A stretch of 64,000 nucleotides of DNA from NCBI RefSeq assembly GCF_019933235.1, contig NZ_CP082945.1, forward strand, positions 4,278,001-4,342,000, in the 5' to 3' direction. Source of the DNA: Streptomyces angustmyceticus (GTDB lineage Bacteria > Actinomycetota > Actinomycetes > Streptomycetales > Streptomycetaceae). Positions 62,812 to 64,000 of this stretch are shown here, in pieces (positions within the stretch are counted from its first letter, which is position 1; the number at the start of each line of letters is the position of its first letter). The position numbers and the translations under genes were made by a program. The notes beneath the pieces are model-generated. The model was not told the DNA's origin and ran no database searches. It worked only from the letters and a program-made list of their open reading frames with translations.

Positions 62812-63162
62812 GTGCTGGAAATGACGCGCGAGGAGTTCGAGGAACTGGTCGCCGAGGCGCTGGACCGGATTCCGCCGGAGCTGACCCGGCTGATGGACAA
62901 CGTGGCGGTCTTCGTCGAGGACGAGCCCCCGGCCGGCGACCCCGAGCTGCTCGGGCTCTACGAGGGGACGCCGCTGACCGACCGCGGGGAGTGGTACGCG
63001 GGGGTGCTGCCGGACCGGATCACCGTCTACCGGGGCCCGACGCTGCGGATGTGCGACACGCGTGCGGACGTGGTCGCGGAGACCGAAGTGACGGTCGTTC
63101 ATGAGATCGCCCACCACTTCGGGATCGACGACGAGCGGCTCCACGCGCTCGGCTACGGCTAG
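62812..63162 (+). CDS. Small zincin-type metallopeptidase family protein
   Basis: The 116-aa protein begins VLEMTREEFEELVAEALDRI; ATG 62821 is an alternative start. The C-terminal motif HEIAHHFGIDDERLHALGYG has the HExxH zinc site, with a following acidic residue that completes this short metallopeptidase family. Conserved LMDNVAVFVEDEP and LGLYEGTPLTDRG support the call. GAGAAT lies 6 bp before the GTG, and no ribosome site is seen, so it may be leaderless. The substrate is unknown. Confidence 0.88.
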   Translation: MLEMTREEFEELVAEALDRIPPELTRLMDNVAVFVEDEPPAGDPELLGLYEGTPLTDRGEWYAGVLPDRITVYRGPTLRMCDTRADVVAETEVTVVHEIAHHFGIDDERLHALGYG

Positions 63163-63291
63163 GGGGCGCCCCGGCCGGAAGGCGTGACCGGCGCGATAGG
63201 ACGGGGCCCGTGCGTGTCCTCGGGCGGGCGGCGGGAGTTGGGCAGGGCGTCCGTGCCGCCGTCCCTGCGCTCCGGATCCGGAGGTCCCGCC

Positions 63292-63981
63292 GTGCGCCCG
63301 AGCCCCAGTAACCCTTCGCCCCCGACGCCGACACCGTCCTCGTCGTCGGCCGGCCCTGCCGCCCCGTCACGTCCGACGGCGCGCCGCAGGCACTCCCGGG
63401 CCGTTTCCGCGGCCGTGGCCGTCTCCGCGCTGGCCGCGTCGCTGGCCGGCTGTATGAGCGTGAGTGATCCGGAGGAGAAACCGAGACCCTCCGGCTCCGC
63501 CGCGCGGCACGACGGGAAGGGCGGGCTGTCCGGCCCCGGCGGGGTGACCGTGGACGGCCAGGGCGGCGGGCCGCGGCGGATGGGCCACCACGGCGCCGGC
63601 CGCCCGGCCGAAGGCGACGACAAGGGCAGGAAGAAGGCGGGGAAGGAGGAGGCGGAGCCGTCCGAGCCCGGCGAGCCGTCCCAGCCCGTGCAGCCGTCGG
63701 GGCCCGAGCCGGGGGCCGGCGGGGCGCACGGCGACTCCGCGGGGCACGGCGGCCGGCCCGGCCGCCCGAAGCCCTCGCCGACCCGCCCCGACCACCCCGT
63801 GACCCCGCCGGCCACGCCCCCGCCCAGTACGCCCACCGCGCCGGCGACCCCGCCGCCCGCCAGCCCCCCGCCGCCGAGCACCCAGGCCTCCGGCCCGTCC
63901 TCGGTCGCGCCGGTGTCGCCGTTGCAGACATCACAGTCGTCGCAGTCCTCGCCGTCGGACCCGTACGGCACCGGCGCATAG
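63292..63981 (+). CDS. Putative lipoprotein with long Pro/Ser/Gly-rich tail
   Basis: The GTG at 63292 has GGAGG 7 bp upstream. The 229-aa product has an unusually long n-region, then RRRHSRAVSAAVAVSALAAS and a lipobox LAGC with the lipidated Cys at 54. The rest is low complexity: Lys/Glu/Gly-rich, then Pro/Thr/Ser-rich (TPPPSTPTAPATPPP), resembling a wall-spanning stalk. No globular domain was recognised. An earlier in-frame start at 63184 would extend the n-region further and is unlikely. Confidence 0.6.
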   Translation: MRPSPSNPSPPTPTPSSSSAGPAAPSRPTARRRHSRAVSAAVAVSALAASLAGCMSVSDPEEKPRPSGSAARHDGKGGLSGPGGVTVDGQGGGPRRMGHHGAGRPAEGDDKGRKKAGKEEAEPSEPGEPSQPVQPSGPEPGAGGAHGDSAGHGGRPGRPKPSPTRPDHPVTPPATPPPSTPTAPATPPPASPPPPSTQASGPSSVAPVSPLQTSQSSQSSPSDPYGTGA

Positions 63982-64000
63982 CGGGAGCGGCAGGGGCATA

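Noticed and set aside
63184..63291. An earlier in-frame start for the terminal lipoprotein
   Set aside because: It would put the lipobox cysteine about 90 residues in; the GTG at 63292 has a good GGAGG site.

Overview
The window is high-G+C actinobacterial DNA and reads as a Streptomyces (or very close relative) chromosome. The reasons are the purine genes in their Streptomyces order, bldC, the second Lsr2 paralogue next to purS, XRE/DUF397 pairs, valine dehydrogenase beside purM, frequent GTG starts and several apparently leaderless genes. No transposase, integrase, phage structural gene, rRNA or CRISPR array was seen.

Layout. 1-5265: end of a NarL-type response regulator, a secreted BP74-like protein, an ABC-2 exporter with a divergent MarR-like regulator and a 16-bp palindromic operator, and a diacylglycerol-kinase-like protein whose catalytic loops are degenerate. 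5442-6728: purA. 6823-19791: a defence island holding the AAA ATPase/TOPRIM-like pair RloA-RloB, then hsdM-hsdS, then a four-gene block (DUF5753 XRE regulator with an apparent frameshift, DUF397 protein, two small unknown genes), then hsdR and a SprT/YgjP-like metallohydrolase. 19832-23449: two tandem membrane Ser/Thr kinases with related extracytoplasmic domains. 23869-28895: a VTC-domain protein, a class III aminotransferase with a GntR regulator, an unknown protein and a SLATT-like 2TM protein. 29283-35804: purD, a degenerate M48-like membrane protein, a dimethylformamidase-like protein and purC. 35953-40441: a DesK/DesR-type two-component system with an ABC-2 exporter, bracketed by two identical tRNA-Gly(GCC) genes, plus an atypical tRNA-Gly(UCC)-like gene. 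40561-50389: lsrL, purS-purQ-(32-aa ORF)-purL, an autoregulated ArsR-like regulator with an M23 peptidase, an MDMPI/SCP-like protein, purF-purM and a DUF3073 gene. 50707-63981: vdh, a conserved unknown gene, bldC, a DUF6274 gene, tRNA-Asp, hrpA, membrane proteins, a tRNA Glu-Asp-Phe cluster, a metallophosphoesterase, a small zincin and a lipoprotein.

How the genes work together. PurF, PurD, PurSQL, PurM and PurC cover most of the de novo route to SAICAR; PurA commits IMP to AMP. PurN/PurE/PurK/PurB/PurH are not in the window. purS-purQ-purL are joined by ATGA-type overlaps through a small intervening ORF. The defence island has all three type I restriction-modification subunits but keeps hsdR about 2.3 kb from hsdMS, with a regulatory block between.

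The most novel-looking signals are the composite RloAB/type I R-M island with its embedded regulators, the frameshifted XRE gene, the coupled 32-aa ORF between purQ and purL, the 26-bp palindrome that covers the promoter of the leaderless ArsR gene, the degenerate M48-like protein, and the odd T arm of the UCC tRNA. All functional calls rest on motif recognition by eye; no database search or computation was run.
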